DNA of 64,000 bases from Bacteroides sp. (GCF_028690125.1 NZ_JAQVBV010000004.1:124001-188000), one strand, 5' to 3'. Counted from the stretch's first letter, positions 8,289 to 18,365 are shown. Numbers and translations are program-made. Notes: generated by a model from the letters alone, not told the origin.

Positions 8289-10565
8289 TTAGTTGTTTTT
8301 CCCCCATTTTGTCGGTTTGTCACTCATTATGATTTCCATTATTCCTCCTGCCGTGATATCTGAATGTTCGAAGAACGGAGTGGTAAGTGGTTGTCCATTT
8401 AGAGTAACACTTTTGATGTATTTATTTGTTTTCGTATTATTTTTTGCAATTATAGTGAAAGTTTTTCTTTCTGGCAAGCGAATCACTACTTTATCGAAAG
8501 CCGGACGTCCGATTGAGTAAATTGGTTTGCCGGGACATAGTTGATAAAATCCCATTGAATTGAGAATATACCAAGCAGACATTTGTCCGCAATCTTCGTT
8601 TCCGGACAATCCGTCGATGCTGTTGGCGTATTGGCTGCGATAAACACTATCTACCAGTTCCTGAGTTCTCCAAGGGCGGTTTACGTAATTATATAGGTGA
8701 ATAACGTGATGGCTTGGTTCGTTTCCGTGTGCATATTGTCCAATAAGTCCGCTGATATCTGAAGAAGTGGTTTCTCCTTCTAATGCTGAGTCGGCAGTAA
8801 ACAATGAATCTAGTTTGCCGGCAAAAGCATCTTCTCCTCCCATGAGACTAACCAATCCTTCTACATCGTGAGGAACAAACCATGTCCATTGCCAGGCTGT
8901 ACCTTCGCAATAATCATCGTTACGATGGGTAGAAGCACGAGGATTGAAGGGGGTACGCCATTCGCCATTGGAGTCAAGTCCACGCATGAATCCCGTTGAT
9001 TTGTCAAAATAGAATTCATAAGATTTTGCGAAACGGTCATATTTTGCTTTGTTTTCAAAGTCACCCATAGCGTCAGCGAATATAGAGATGCACCAATCAT
9101 CATATGCATATTCCAGAGCTTTAGCAACGGATTCATTTTCACGGTCGCACGGCACATATCCGATGGAATTTTTGTAGAACTTAGCTTTAGGCATTAAGTG
9201 AGGAAGTACCAATGCGGGACATTTAATTTCAGTTGTATCATATTCAGCAGCACGTAGACAAGCATTGTAGGCTTCTTTGACATCAAAATCTCGGTATCCT
9301 TTCATATATGCATCTACAATGACAGGAACAGCATGATAGCCAATCATTGTTCCGGTATAATTAGATGCTAGATCCCACATTGGGAAAATACCGCCTTCCT
9401 GATGTTTCTTGATCAATGAGTTGATAAATTGATTATTCAGATCAGGATCAATGATGGTCATTAATGGATGCAATGCGCGGAAAGTGTCCCATAAAGAGAA
9501 AACTGTATAAATTGGGTTGATTGTATCTGCCTGATGAACTTGCATATCCATACCTAAATAACGTCCGTCAGCATCTGTAAACAGGTTTGGACTGATGGCA
9601 CTATGATATAGAGCTGTATAGAAAATCGTTTTATCATCTTGGTTTTGTGTAGTGATATCTATTTTAGACAGATATTTGTTCCAGGCGTGTCGTGCATTTT
9701 TGCGTACTTTTTCAAAATCCCAGTCTTTTATTTCACTTTCAACATTTTTGCGTGCACCGGCTATATCAACTGCAGATACTCCGACTTTTACCAATATTTC
9801 TTCATCTTTTGTAGTTTCGAAGTGTAATAATACCTTGCAACTGGGTAGACGTTTTCCATTATCCATTGTGACGGAGTCAGTGATTAATGTATAAGTGAAT
9901 GGCTTTGAGAATTTCGCATAGAAATTTATATATTGGTCGAAAGCCCAATACATTGTTTTTTTATGTCCACATATTTCAGTATCACTGATAACTTCAATCT
10001 CCATCTCGGAATTGATTTGTCGTTGTAGGCTATAATCAAGATCCAGAATAAATCCGGCTTCTTTACTTTCAGGAAAAGTGTAACGATGAAGAGCTCCGCG
10101 TTTGGTAGAGGTGAGTTCGGCTTTTACCTGGTAAGTATCCAAAAAAACTGAATAGTAACCGGGTTCTGCTATCTCATTTTGGTGAGAAAAGGAGGAAGCG
10201 TAAGCCAGATGTTGGCTTTCCGGATCTGTTGTTACATATTGCTGTTTGCCTACAGTAGGCATAAGGAGTACATCCCCATAATCACAACAGCCTGTACCAC
10301 TGATGTGTGTATGAGAGAAACCATTAATTGTTGAGTCAGCATAGTAGTATCCGGAGCAAGCATCCCAACCATCAATACGGGTGTCAGGACTTGGTTGGAT
10401 CATACCGTGAGGAACCACAGCTCCCGGAAAAGTATGTCCATGTCCGCCAGTCCCGATAAAGGGATTTACATAGGCACTGTAATCGGCAGTTTCTGTTGTT
10501 TCAGTACAGGAATTTAGAGATAATAGTCCCCCTAAACATCCTATAAAGAGTGTTTTTACATTCAT
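8289..10565 (-). CDS. GH92 alpha-mannosidase lipoprotein (middle copy)
   Basis: Second GH92 mannosidase, 758 residues. It carries a lipoprotein signal peptide with lipobox LNSC (cysteine at residue 19), so it is membrane anchored. Family signatures are present: GGHGHTFPGA near the N-terminus, the general acid in YCEGTAWQW (E554), HGNEPSHH (about 613-620) and GNEDCGQMSAWY (D658 as the base candidate). Unlike its downstream neighbour it lacks the H-E pair tied to alpha-1,2 specificity, so a different linkage such as alpha-1,3 is more likely; this is inferred from motifs only. It lies 27 bp after the FecR gene and 17 bp before the next GH92 gene, consistent with one transcript. Confidence 0.92.
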   Translation of the reverse strand: MNVKTLFIGCLGGLLSLNSCTETTETADYSAYVNPFIGTGGHGHTFPGAVVPHGMIQPSPDTRIDGWDACSGYYYADSTINGFSHTHISGTGCCDYGDVLLMPTVGKQQYVTTDPESQHLAYASSFSHQNEIAEPGYYSVFLDTYQVKAELTSTKRGALHRYTFPESKEAGFILDLDYSLQRQINSEMEIEVISDTEICGHKKTMYWAFDQYINFYAKFSKPFTYTLITDSVTMDNGKRLPSCKVLLHFETTKDEEILVKVGVSAVDIAGARKNVESEIKDWDFEKVRKNARHAWNKYLSKIDITTQNQDDKTIFYTALYHSAISPNLFTDADGRYLGMDMQVHQADTINPIYTVFSLWDTFRALHPLMTIIDPDLNNQFINSLIKKHQEGGIFPMWDLASNYTGTMIGYHAVPVIVDAYMKGYRDFDVKEAYNACLRAAEYDTTEIKCPALVLPHLMPKAKFYKNSIGYVPCDRENESVAKALEYAYDDWCISIFADAMGDFENKAKYDRFAKSYEFYFDKSTGFMRGLDSNGEWRTPFNPRASTHRNDDYCEGTAWQWTWFVPHDVEGLVSLMGGEDAFAGKLDSLFTADSALEGETTSSDISGLIGQYAHGNEPSHHVIHLYNYVNRPWRTQELVDSVYRSQYANSIDGLSGNEDCGQMSAWYILNSMGFYQLCPGKPIYSIGRPAFDKVVIRLPERKTFTIIAKNNTKTNKYIKSVTLNGQPLTTPFFEHSDITAGGIMEIIMSDKPTKWGKNN

Positions 10566-10592
10566 GGTATATGTCTGTTAATGTTTAATTGC

Positions 10593-11585
10593 TTATTTGT
10601 TATCTGAAGAAATAAAAATATTATTTCCTACAATTTTATAATTGATTGGTATTGAGTTTTGCAACGATTTCAATACTGACTCTATATTTGATTTTTTTTT
10701 CAATACACCTGAATAGGTCTTGTCGGAGCGAATGTCCGGTGAAAGGATGATCTTTACATCGTAAAAACGTTCCAAAGCTTTAGTAATGGTGAAGATATCG
10801 GCCTGTTCAAATGGAATCAAATCATCGTGCCAAACTGCATCTAATCTGGCTTCAACCTGTTTAACAGTCAGCCTGCCGGTGCTTCTATTCAACTCAGCAC
10901 GTTGTCCCGGAGCTAGAATAATGTGACCTTCATTTTGTTTGCCTTTTACTTCGATTTCTCCTTCAATTAATGTTGCTTCGGCAACCCGACCCTGTTTGTC
11001 GCATTTAAAGTTGAAAACGGTGCCCAATACCCGTACTTTCATCACATCACTTTCTACGGTAAATGGGTATTGATGATTTTTGGTTACTTTAAAAAAAGCT
11101 TCTCCTTCCAGATAAACATTCCGTTCTGTATCGGAGAACTTACTTGGATACTTCAAGATAGCAGAATTATTTAACCATACTTGAGTACCATCCGGCAAAG
11201 TTATTTCTTCGACAATTCCTTTATTGGCAGTAACTACCAACATTTCTGTTTCGTTTTGATAGAACCAGTATCCGGCACCTCCGCCTAACAATAATATTAC
11301 AGTAATAATAGCGGCATATTTCATCCACCGGTACATACGTATTGTTTTAAGTTGTTTGTCGCTTTCTTGTTTAATTCTCTTGTAAAGTCTCTTTTCTGCA
11401 ACATCCATACGTAACTTATCCGCATAAGAGTTTACTTTACCCAATTGATAAATTTCCTCCATACGAAATAACTGACAGGCATGTTCGTCGGACTCTTGAA
11501 CCCAGGCATTTACCTCGGTCAGTTGTTCTTCAGAACATTCTCCCATCAAATATTTTTTTAGTATGTCTTCGCTCAGATTTCTCAT
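10593..11585 (-). CDS. FecR-family anti-sigma factor
   Basis: Inner-membrane anti-sigma factor that holds the adjacent ECF sigma factor until a periplasmic signal is received. Domains in order: cytoplasmic N-terminal part (1-88), one membrane helix (about 89-109, AAIITVILLLGGGAGYW), FecR domain (about 118-212, with LPDGTQVWLNN and YLEGEAFF), and a C-terminal secretin/TonB N-terminal-like domain typical of Bacteroides FecR proteins (about 262-326). At 330 residues it is normal in length. It lies 52 bp after the sigma gene. In Bacteroides such proteins usually sense a SusC-type transporter with an N-terminal signalling domain; none is in this window, so the partner must be elsewhere or absent. 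Confidence 0.93.
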   Translation of the reverse strand: MRNLSEDILKKYLMGECSEEQLTEVNAWVQESDEHACQLFRMEEIYQLGKVNSYADKLRMDVAEKRLYKRIKQESDKQLKTIRMYRWMKYAAIITVILLLGGGAGYWFYQNETEMLVVTANKGIVEEITLPDGTQVWLNNSAILKYPSKFSDTERNVYLEGEAFFKVTKNHQYPFTVESDVMKVRVLGTVFNFKCDKQGRVAEATLIEGEIEVKGKQNEGHIILAPGQRAELNRSTGRLTVKQVEARLDAVWHDDLIPFEQADIFTITKALERFYDVKIILSPDIRSDKTYSGVLKKKSNIESVLKSLQNSIPINYKIVGNNIFISSDNK

Positions 11586-11637
11586 TTTTCTTTTCCTTCT
11601 TATTATAAAAACAATTTAATCTCTAAAAACACTTATC

Positions 11638-12192
11638 TTATTTCCATAAAAATAAGAAAAAAACAAGCCAAAGGTGATCGAGGCGATTTCGTAGATATTT
11701 TAGTGCTTTATACATATGAGCTTCCACTGTGCGGAGTGAGATTCCAAGAATGTCCGCTATCTCTTTGTTCTTCATCTCATGCAGGTAACTTAATTTGAAT
11801 ACCTCTTTGCATTTGTCTGGCAACTCGTTAATGGCATCGTATATTTCTTTTCGTAGTTCCCGGTCTTCGATTCTTCGAATAACCTCATTATTATCCGGTT
11901 GATAGAATTCTGCCCGCTTTTGGTTAATCTCTTCCATAGCAGCACAATATCCTTCCTCTATACTGCGATGTTTCAGTACATTGAGACACCGGGTATAAAC
12001 AGCCCGATAGAGAAAGGCTTGAATCTGGTCGCCTATCTCCATACTGTCTTTTCTTTTCCAGAGTTCTACAAATACATCCTGTACTACATCTTCTGCCTCT
12101 TCATCTCCTACCAGGCGGGTAGCATAGAAAATCAGGCTTGGATAGTACCTGCGGAATAGGACTTTGTAGGTTAATTCGAAGTTTTCGTTCAT
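11638..12192 (-). CDS. ECF-type RNA polymerase sigma factor
   Basis: Extracytoplasmic-function sigma-70 family factor of 184 residues. Region 2 is at about 13-45 (LVGDEEAEDVVQDVFVELW) and region 4 with its helix-turn-helix is at about 118-170 (LPDKCKEVF, then NKEIADILGISLRTVEAH). It presumably directs transcription of glycan-use genes once released by the FecR protein. Its ATG overlaps the TGA of the upstream GH92 gene by 4 bp (12189-12192), so its translation is coupled to an enzyme gene, an arrangement that would allow positive feedback if the operon is its own target. The C-terminus ends in a hydrophobic tail (LWLVFFLFLW), unusual for a soluble sigma factor. Confidence 0.93.
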   Translation of the reverse strand: MNENFELTYKVLFRRYYPSLIFYATRLVGDEEAEDVVQDVFVELWKRKDSMEIGDQIQAFLYRAVYTRCLNVLKHRSIEEGYCAAMEEINQKRAEFYQPDNNEVIRRIEDRELRKEIYDAINELPDKCKEVFKLSYLHEMKNKEIADILGISLRTVEAHMYKALKYLRNRLDHLWLVFFLFLWK

Positions 12193-14423
12193 TCTTTTCC
12201 TCCAAAAATGACTCCAAATGTTTTAGGAGTATCGCTCATCTCAAATTCTACTTTAACTCCATTCATGATTTGTTCATGTGTAAGATAGGTTTTGTTATAG
12301 GAGTGTCCGTCCACTTTGATTGAGCGAATATAGATATTCTTTTTACTTACTTTCGGGGCGAGTACTGTGAATGTTTTGCCATTAGCCAGATGAAGTTTCA
12401 TCTCCGGGAAGAGGGGAGTGCCTATCTCATATTGCCCGCTTACCGGATTGACAGGATAAAATCCCATAGCACTGAATACATACCAAGCGGACATCTGTCC
12501 ACAATCCTCGTTGCCACAAAGACCGGCCGGAGTATTGAGATAAAGTTCATTCATTACTTTGGCAATATATTCCTGTGTACGATTCTCTTGTCCAATGGAG
12601 TTGAAGAGGTAAATCACATGATGACTCGGTTCATTGCCATGTGCGTATTGTCCAATCATACCTGTACTGAATATAGGGAGTTCCTCATTTGACGAAGGAG
12701 AATAAGTAAACATACTATCCAGCTTCTGAGCAAATCGGTTTTTGCCTCCAAGAAGGTCTATTAAACCCTTCATATCATGCTGTACAGACCAGAAATATTG
12801 CCAACCGTTACTTTCACAGATGTGTGAAGTATAGTCATCAGCTTTGAAGTCTTTGATAAAGCCTCCTTTACTATCTCTAGGCTGCATGAATGAAGTGGCG
12901 GGATTGTAGAGATTCTTATAATTTTGAGAACGTTTATAGAATTCATCTGCAATGTCTTTCTTCCCCATCTTCTTAGCCATTTCAGCGATACAGTAATCAT
13001 CGAAAGCATATTCTAAGGTTTTGGATAATGACCAGTTTTCAGCATTATACTTATCTGTTACATCATATGGGATATATCCCAGTTTCTTATAAATACCAAT
13101 TCCCCGATAACTATCTATGTTGGCAGTAGCTACACACGCAGCCAGTGCTTTTTCTGCATCGAAGTTACCGATTCCTTTTAGGTAAGCATCTACAATGACG
13201 GGTACTGCATGATAACCAATCATCATGTCTGTTTCACTTCCATAGAAATTCCAGACTGGTAAGCGTCCGTTCTGTTCGTAAAATGCAATGAAAGATTTCA
13301 CCATATCATTGACACGCTCCGGTTCGGTATAGGTAAAAAGTGGGTGAGCAGCACGATAAGTATCCCACAAAGAAAAGGTACTATAGTTTACCCAACCATC
13401 TGCTTTATGTATCTTTTTATCCGGACCATAATAAGCTCCATCCACATCGCTATAGATAGTAGGAGCGATCATGGAATGGTATAAGGCGGTGTAAAAGTTC
13501 ACTTTATCATTTTCGTTGTCTCCCGTTACTTCTATTTTGCTGAGTTGCCGATTCCAACTGTCTTTAGTTTCTGCCAAATATTTGTCGAAATTGTTTTCTG
13601 GGACTTCTGCTTGCAAATTTTTGGCTGCACCTTCCATGCTGACACCGGAAATTGCTGTATTTACAAGGATTTGTTCTCCTTCCTGAGTATTGAAATCAAA
13701 ACGTGCGATAGTTGTAATTCCAATACGTTTGTTATCCTTAATAATAGCTGTAGTATCTAATTCAACTTTTTCAAAGGGTTTGGAGAAACGAGTACGAAAG
13801 TAGATATGTTGGTCACGTGCCCAACCGTCGGAGAAACGGTAACCTTGAATGGTAACTGAATCTATCACTTCAATATAAGAATCGTTAGTAAAATCCCAGT
13901 TCATAGCTTTCTTCAGGTTTAGGAAGATTGCTGCTTGTGCTTTAGGAAATGTGTATCGCTGGATACCACAGCGCTCCGTTGCTGTTAATTCAACATTAAT
14001 ATTATAATCTTTCAATCGTACTTGGTAATAGCCTGCAGATGCTATTTCATCTTCGTGAGAAAACTTTGAGTGAATACCAAGTGGGGCTTCTGCCTTTTTA
14101 TATGGCAACGTGACCGGCATGAAAGATATGTCATATAAGTCTCCTGCACCTGTTCCTGATAAGTGGGTATGGCTAAATCCTGCAATCGTGCTGTCTGGAT
14201 AAAAATAACCGGAGATACGATCCCAGCCTGGAAGTCCGTTGTCCGGACTAAGTTGTACCATGCCGAAGGGGGCTTGGGCACCGGGATAAGTATTACCTGT
14301 AAAATCGGTTCCGATAAATGGGTTTACGTACGATGAATAATCTATTTCATGTTTTTCTTCTGTAGAAGTGCAAGCAGCAAAAATGCAAGCTAAAAACAGG
14401 CATAGATAAATCGGCGTTTTCAT
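12189..14423 (-). CDS. GH92 alpha-mannosidase lipoprotein (first gene of operon)
   Basis: Third GH92 exo-alpha-mannosidase, 744 residues, with lipobox FAAC (cysteine at residue 19), hence lipid anchored. Signatures: NTYPGAQAPFGM near the N-terminus, SGTGAGDLYD, the general acid in ICESNGWQYFW (E537), HGNEPSHH, and GNEDCGQMSAWY (D640 as the base candidate). The acid motif reads ESNGW rather than the more usual EGxxW. The alpha-1,2 specificity pair (H-E) is missing, so a non-alpha-1,2 linkage preference is likely. First gene of the leftward operon, with a -7 element about 70 bp upstream. Confidence 0.92.
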   Translation of the reverse strand: MKTPIYLCLFLACIFAACTSTEEKHEIDYSSYVNPFIGTDFTGNTYPGAQAPFGMVQLSPDNGLPGWDRISGYFYPDSTIAGFSHTHLSGTGAGDLYDISFMPVTLPYKKAEAPLGIHSKFSHEDEIASAGYYQVRLKDYNINVELTATERCGIQRYTFPKAQAAIFLNLKKAMNWDFTNDSYIEVIDSVTIQGYRFSDGWARDQHIYFRTRFSKPFEKVELDTTAIIKDNKRIGITTIARFDFNTQEGEQILVNTAISGVSMEGAAKNLQAEVPENNFDKYLAETKDSWNRQLSKIEVTGDNENDKVNFYTALYHSMIAPTIYSDVDGAYYGPDKKIHKADGWVNYSTFSLWDTYRAAHPLFTYTEPERVNDMVKSFIAFYEQNGRLPVWNFYGSETDMMIGYHAVPVIVDAYLKGIGNFDAEKALAACVATANIDSYRGIGIYKKLGYIPYDVTDKYNAENWSLSKTLEYAFDDYCIAEMAKKMGKKDIADEFYKRSQNYKNLYNPATSFMQPRDSKGGFIKDFKADDYTSHICESNGWQYFWSVQHDMKGLIDLLGGKNRFAQKLDSMFTYSPSSNEELPIFSTGMIGQYAHGNEPSHHVIYLFNSIGQENRTQEYIAKVMNELYLNTPAGLCGNEDCGQMSAWYVFSAMGFYPVNPVSGQYEIGTPLFPEMKLHLANGKTFTVLAPKVSKKNIYIRSIKVDGHSYNKTYLTHEQIMNGVKVEFEMSDTPKTFGVIFGGKE

Positions 14424-14491
14424 TGTCTTTTGGGTATTAGTGATTACTTATTTTGTTATTTGAAGGATAAAGAAAATAATTAATCTATTTA

Positions 14492-14499
14492 CAAAGGTA
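14492..14499 (-). promoter_or_regulatory. -7 promoter element of the GH92-sigma operon
   Basis: TACCTTTG on the minus strand, a full match to the Bacteroides -7 consensus TAnnTTTG, about 70 bp before the GH92 start at 14423. No convincing -33 TTTG is present, which would fit a promoter needing an activator or an alternative sigma factor. Confidence 0.45.
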
Positions 14500-14513
14500 G
14501 AAAAAATAAATTA

Positions 14514-14539
14514 AAAAGAAGAGACTAGTCTCTTCTTTT
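14514..14539 (-). terminator. Perfect palindrome, likely alaS terminator
   Basis: A 26-bp perfect palindrome centred at 14526/14527 (each arm AAAAGAAGAGACT or its complement). As RNA it folds into a stem of about 11 bp with a short loop and a U-rich 3' side, placed 113 bp beyond the alaS stop and before the GH92 promoter. A role as a protein-binding dyad cannot be excluded. Confidence 0.5.
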
Positions 14540-14651
14540 CATTAGAAACTAATCTCTTTTATAGTGAAGAATCATAAAATAAAGAATGAAGAATTAGCTG
14601 CACAATAGCTGCATAGCAATTCTTAATTTTTCATTTTTCATTCTTTATTTA

Positions 14652-17270
14652 TCAAATTCCTGCAAGTTCTAGTACTTTTTCAACGGCTGCATTCATTCCA
14701 TCTGTATTCTTTCCTCCGGCTGTTGCAAAGTGCGGCTGTCCACCGCCGCCTCCTTGTATCAGTTTGGCTGCTTCTTTTACTATATTACCGGCTTTCAATC
14801 CACTTGCAACCAAGTTGTCACTAATCATAACTGTAAGCATCGGTTTGTTATTGTCTATGGTTCCAGCGACAAAGAATAAGTTTTCAGTAATTTCTCCACG
14901 AAGTTGGAAGGCAATGTTTTTCACAACTTCAGCAGGAAGTGGTGCGCAGAATTTCACTACTTTCACGCCATTGATTTCTTGAATGTTTTTCAGTAATCTC
15001 TCTTTTAGAACAGATTCTTTTTCCTTCATGAAATCATCTACCTGTTTCTTCAAGCCTGCATTTTCGTCAATGTATTTGCGGATCGCAATACCAAGGTCCG
15101 GAGCGTTATTAAAGAGTGCTTTCAAATCATTGAGTGTATCTTGAATTGTATCCAGCATTTCTTCTACGCGAACACCTGTATAGGCTTCTATACGGCGAAC
15201 TCCGGCTGCAACAGAACTTTCAGAAATAATTTTCACCATTCCAATATTTCCGGTTGCGGCTACATGTGTACCTCCACAAAATTCAATAGAAGAACCGAAT
15301 TGAATTACACGTACTTTATCTCCATATTTTTCACCAAAGAGTGCGATTGCTCCCAGTTCTTTAGCTTCCTCAATAGGAATGTTGCGATATTCTTTTAATG
15401 GAATGTTCGCACGAATCTTAGCATTTGCCAAGTGTTCTACTTTACGTATTTCTTCGTCTGTCACTTTCTGGAAGTGTGAGAAATCGAAACGTAAAGAGTC
15501 CGGAGTCACCAGTGAACCTTTTTGTTCTACATGCTCGCCCAGAACTTCGCGAAGTGCTTCGTCTAACAGGTGAGTTGCCGAGTGGTTGGCTGCACAAGCA
15601 GCCCGCTTATCGGTATCTACACAAGCCATCATCGGAGCTTCCGGATGTTCGGGCAACTTTTTGGTAATATGTATCGGAAGATTATTTTCTTTCTTGGTGT
15701 CGATTACTTCGATGGTTTCATATTCGCTAACCAGTACACCGGTGTCACCTATCTGACCACCACTTTCTGCATAGAATGGAGTATAGTCAAGTACAATCTG
15801 ATACAAAGTCTGGTTCTTCTGTTTGATTTGACGGTAGCGAAGAATGGAAGCTTCGTATTCCGTAAAGTCGTAACCAACAAATTCTGTTGTTCCCTCTTTC
15901 AGAGTAATCCAATCGCCTGTCTCAATAGCTGCAGCATTACGTGCACGTTGTTTTTGCTGTTGCATCTCAGCATCGAACTGTTCGATATTGACTGTCATTC
16001 CGTTTTCACGGAGAATCAATTCGGTAAGGTCGAGTGGGAAGCCAAAGGTATCATACAAAGTGAAGGCTTCTTTACCACTGATTTCAGTCTTTCCGGTAGC
16101 TTTTGTATCTTCCATTGTTTTATCCAACAAACGGATACCTGTTTCCAAAGTACGGAGGAATGATTCTTCTTCTTCTTTAATTACTTTTTCAATCAGACCT
16201 TTCTGTGCAATCAGTTCAGGATATGCTTCTCCCATGTTTTCTATCAATACAGGCAGTAACTTATACATGAATGCTTGTTTCTGCCCCAGGAAAGTGTATC
16301 CGTAACGCACAGCACGGCGAAGGATGCGTCGGATTACGTAACCGGCTTTAGCATTTGATGGCAACTGACCGTCTGTAATAGAGAATGCAATTGTACGAAT
16401 GTGGTCGGCAATTACACGCATAGCGATGTCATTTTGCTTATCTTTACCGTATTCTGTACCTGCCATGGCTGCTATAACTTTGATAATCGGCTGGAATACG
16501 TCAGTATCGTAATTGGACGTTTTGCCTTGTAATGCCATACAGAGACGCTCGAATCCCATACCTGTGTCAATAACTTTTGCAGGGAGTGGCTCGAGGCTAC
16601 TGTCAGCCTTGCGGTTATATTGCATAAACACGAGGTTCCATATTTCAATTACTTGAGGATGGTCATGATTCACCAGATCGCGTCCTGAAATTTTAGCACG
16701 TTCTTCTGCCGGACGAAGGTCAATGTGGATTTCAGAACAAGGTCCACAAGGTCCTGTATCACCCATTTCCCAGAAGTTATCATGTTTATTACCGTTGATG
16801 ATATGATCCTTAGGCAAATATTGCTCCCAATAAGAAGCAGCTTCGTCGTCACGACTCAATCCTTCCTCAGGGCTACCTTCAAATACGGTAGCGTACAGGT
16901 ATTCCGGATTGAGTTTTAATACTTCTACCAGATATTCCCATGCCCAATTGATAGCTTCTTTCTTGAAGTAATCACCGAATGACCAGTTTCCTAACATCTC
17001 GAACATGGTATGGTGATATGTATCATGTCCTACTTCTTCCAGGTCATTATGCTTTCCGCTTACACGTAGACATTTCTGAGAATCCGCGACTCTGTGGTAT
17101 TTCACCGGCTGGTTACCTAAAATAATATCTTTAAACTGGTTCATACCCGCGTTGGTGAACATCAGGGTAGGGTCATCTTTTATCACCATCGGAGCCGAGG
17201 GAACGATGTGGTGTCCTTTCGACTCGAAGAAATTCTTGAATGAATCTCTGATCTCTTTTGCAGTCAGCAT
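14652..17270 (-). CDS. alaS: Alanyl-tRNA synthetase
   Basis: Charges tRNA-Ala with alanine and edits mischarged serine or glycine. ATG 17270 ([11 protein letters not shown]) is the expected start, giving 872 residues; the frame opens upstream at 17321 with a non-conserved extension. Visible parts: class II catalytic core with [13 protein letters not shown] and [16 protein letters not shown], the editing site ([11 protein letters not shown], about residue 565, and [10 protein letters not shown], about 667), and the C-terminal DHHA1-type region with [14 protein letters not shown]. It is divergent from the M23 peptidase gene with a shared 107-bp promoter region. Confidence 0.98.
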   Translation of the reverse strand: MLTAKEIRDSFKNFFESKGHHIVPSAPMVIKDDPTLMFTNAGMNQFKDIILGNQPVKYHRVADSQKCLRVSGKHNDLEEVGHDTYHHTMFEMLGNWSFGDYFKKEAINWAWEYLVEVLKLNPEYLYATVFEGSPEEGLSRDDEAASYWEQYLPKDHIINGNKHDNFWEMGDTGPCGPCSEIHIDLRPAEERAKISGRDLVNHDHPQVIEIWNLVFMQYNRKADSSLEPLPAKVIDTGMGFERLCMALQGKTSNYDTDVFQPIIKVIAAMAGTEYGKDKQNDIAMRVIADHIRTIAFSITDGQLPSNAKAGYVIRRILRRAVRYGYTFLGQKQAFMYKLLPVLIENMGEAYPELIAQKGLIEKVIKEEEESFLRTLETGIRLLDKTMEDTKATGKTEISGKEAFTLYDTFGFPLDLTELILRENGMTVNIEQFDAEMQQQKQRARNAAAIETGDWITLKEGTTEFVGYDFTEYEASILRYRQIKQKNQTLYQIVLDYTPFYAESGGQIGDTGVLVSEYETIEVIDTKKENNLPIHITKKLPEHPEAPMMACVDTDKRAACAANHSATHLLDEALREVLGEHVEQKGSLVTPDSLRFDFSHFQKVTDEEIRKVEHLANAKIRANIPLKEYRNIPIEEAKELGAIALFGEKYGDKVRVIQFGSSIEFCGGTHVAATGNIGMVKIISESSVAAGVRRIEAYTGVRVEEMLDTIQDTLNDLKALFNNAPDLGIAIRKYIDENAGLKKQVDDFMKEKESVLKERLLKNIQEINGVKVVKFCAPLPAEVVKNIAFQLRGEITENLFFVAGTIDNNKPMLTVMISDNLVASGLKAGNIVKEAAKLIQGGGGGQPHFATAGGKNTDGMNAAVEKVLELAGI

Positions 17271-17318
17271 ACTTCTATATATATCTATTGTTGAGGTTAA
17301 TATTCTCAAAAAACAGTG

Positions 17319-17346
17319 CAAAGATAGCTCGTTTTTATTATTTTTG
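17319..17346. promoter_or_regulatory. Back-to-back promoters of alaS and the M23 peptidase gene
   Basis: Two full matches to TAnnTTTG point in opposite directions: TATCTTTG on the minus strand (17319-17326) for alaS and TATTTTTG on the plus strand (17339-17346) for the peptidase gene. They are 12 bp apart, so the -33 region of each would overlap the -7 element of the other and the two promoters should compete for polymerase. Confidence 0.6.
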
Positions 17347-17377
17347 CCGTATTAACAAGCGAAATATTTCCAAAAAG

Positions 17378-18346
17378 ATGCGCAAGGTATACTACATATA
17401 TAATTCACAGACGCAGACGTATGATCGAATTTACCCCACCGTGCGGCAACGTGCGCTTAGTATTTTACGCCGGCTTTTCTGGGGAATGGGGTTGGGAGCA
17501 GGAAGTTTTCTTGTATTACTTCTAGTATTTGGCTCTCCGTCTGAGAAAGAACTTCGAATTGAAAACAGTCGTTTGCAAGCACAATATAATGTACTTTCCC
17601 GTCGATTGGATGATGCAATGGGAGTTCTTCAAGATATCCAGCAGCGTGATGATAATTTGTATCGGGTAATTCTGCAAGCAGATCCTGTTTCTCCGGCTAT
17701 TCGGCAAGCGGGTTATGGAGGTACAAACCGTTATGAAGAATTGATGGATATGGTCAATTCAAAGTTGGTGGTGAATACAACTCAGAAATTAGATGTGCTT
17801 TCTAAACAGTTATATATACAGTCCAAATCTTTTGATGATGTAGTGGATATGTGTAAGAACCATGATGAGATGCTGAAATGTATTCCGGCCATCCAACCTA
17901 TTTCTAATAAAGATCTTCGTCAGACAGCATCCGGCTATGGTACCCGTGTCGATCCTATTTATGGTACAACAAAGTTCCATGCCGGAATGGATTTCTCTGC
18001 TCATCCGGGGACAGATGTATATGCAACAGGTGATGGTACAGTGGTGAAAGTCGGATGGGAAACCGGATATGGGAATACGATTGAAATTAACCATGGCTTC
18101 GGCTATATAACTCGTTACGCTCATTTACAAGGTTTTAATACGAAAGTTGGGAAGAAGGTAGTGCGTGGTGAAGTGATAGGCAAGGTGGGAAGTACAGGTA
18201 AAAGTACTGGACCTCATTTACATTATGAAGTCCATGTGAAGGGACAAATCGTTAATCCTATTAATTATTATTTCATGGATTTGAGTGCTGAAGACTACGA
18301 AAAGATGATTCAATTAGCTGCTAACCATGGTAAAGTCTTTGATTAA
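17378..18346 (+). CDS. M23-family metallopeptidase (LytM type), membrane anchored
   Basis: Cell-wall-associated peptidase or, if inactive, a regulator of amidases. ATG 17378 (MRKVYYIYNSQTQTYD) is chosen over the 17258 frame opening because that extension would overlap alaS and its promoter; this gives 322 residues. One membrane helix at about 33-50 (GMGLGAGSFLVLLLVFG), a coiled-coil-like stretch (about 57-90), then the M23 domain at about 195-300 with its zinc ligands in KFHAGMDFSA and GPHLHYEVH. Both H-x3-D and HxH motifs are intact, so it should be catalytically competent. The MerR-family gene follows after 19 bp. Confidence 0.93.
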   Translation: MRKVYYIYNSQTQTYDRIYPTVRQRALSILRRLFWGMGLGAGSFLVLLLVFGSPSEKELRIENSRLQAQYNVLSRRLDDAMGVLQDIQQRDDNLYRVILQADPVSPAIRQAGYGGTNRYEELMDMVNSKLVVNTTQKLDVLSKQLYIQSKSFDDVVDMCKNHDEMLKCIPAIQPISNKDLRQTASGYGTRVDPIYGTTKFHAGMDFSAHPGTDVYATGDGTVVKVGWETGYGNTIEINHGFGYITRYAHLQGFNTKVGKKVVRGEVIGKVGSTGKSTGPHLHYEVHVKGQIVNPINYYFMDLSAEDYEKMIQLAANHGKVFD

Positions 18347-18365
18347 TTAATAAATAACGAGTCTT

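Noticed and set aside
15570..16163. 197-codon plus-strand frame
   Set aside because: Lies fully inside alaS and has no family likeness.
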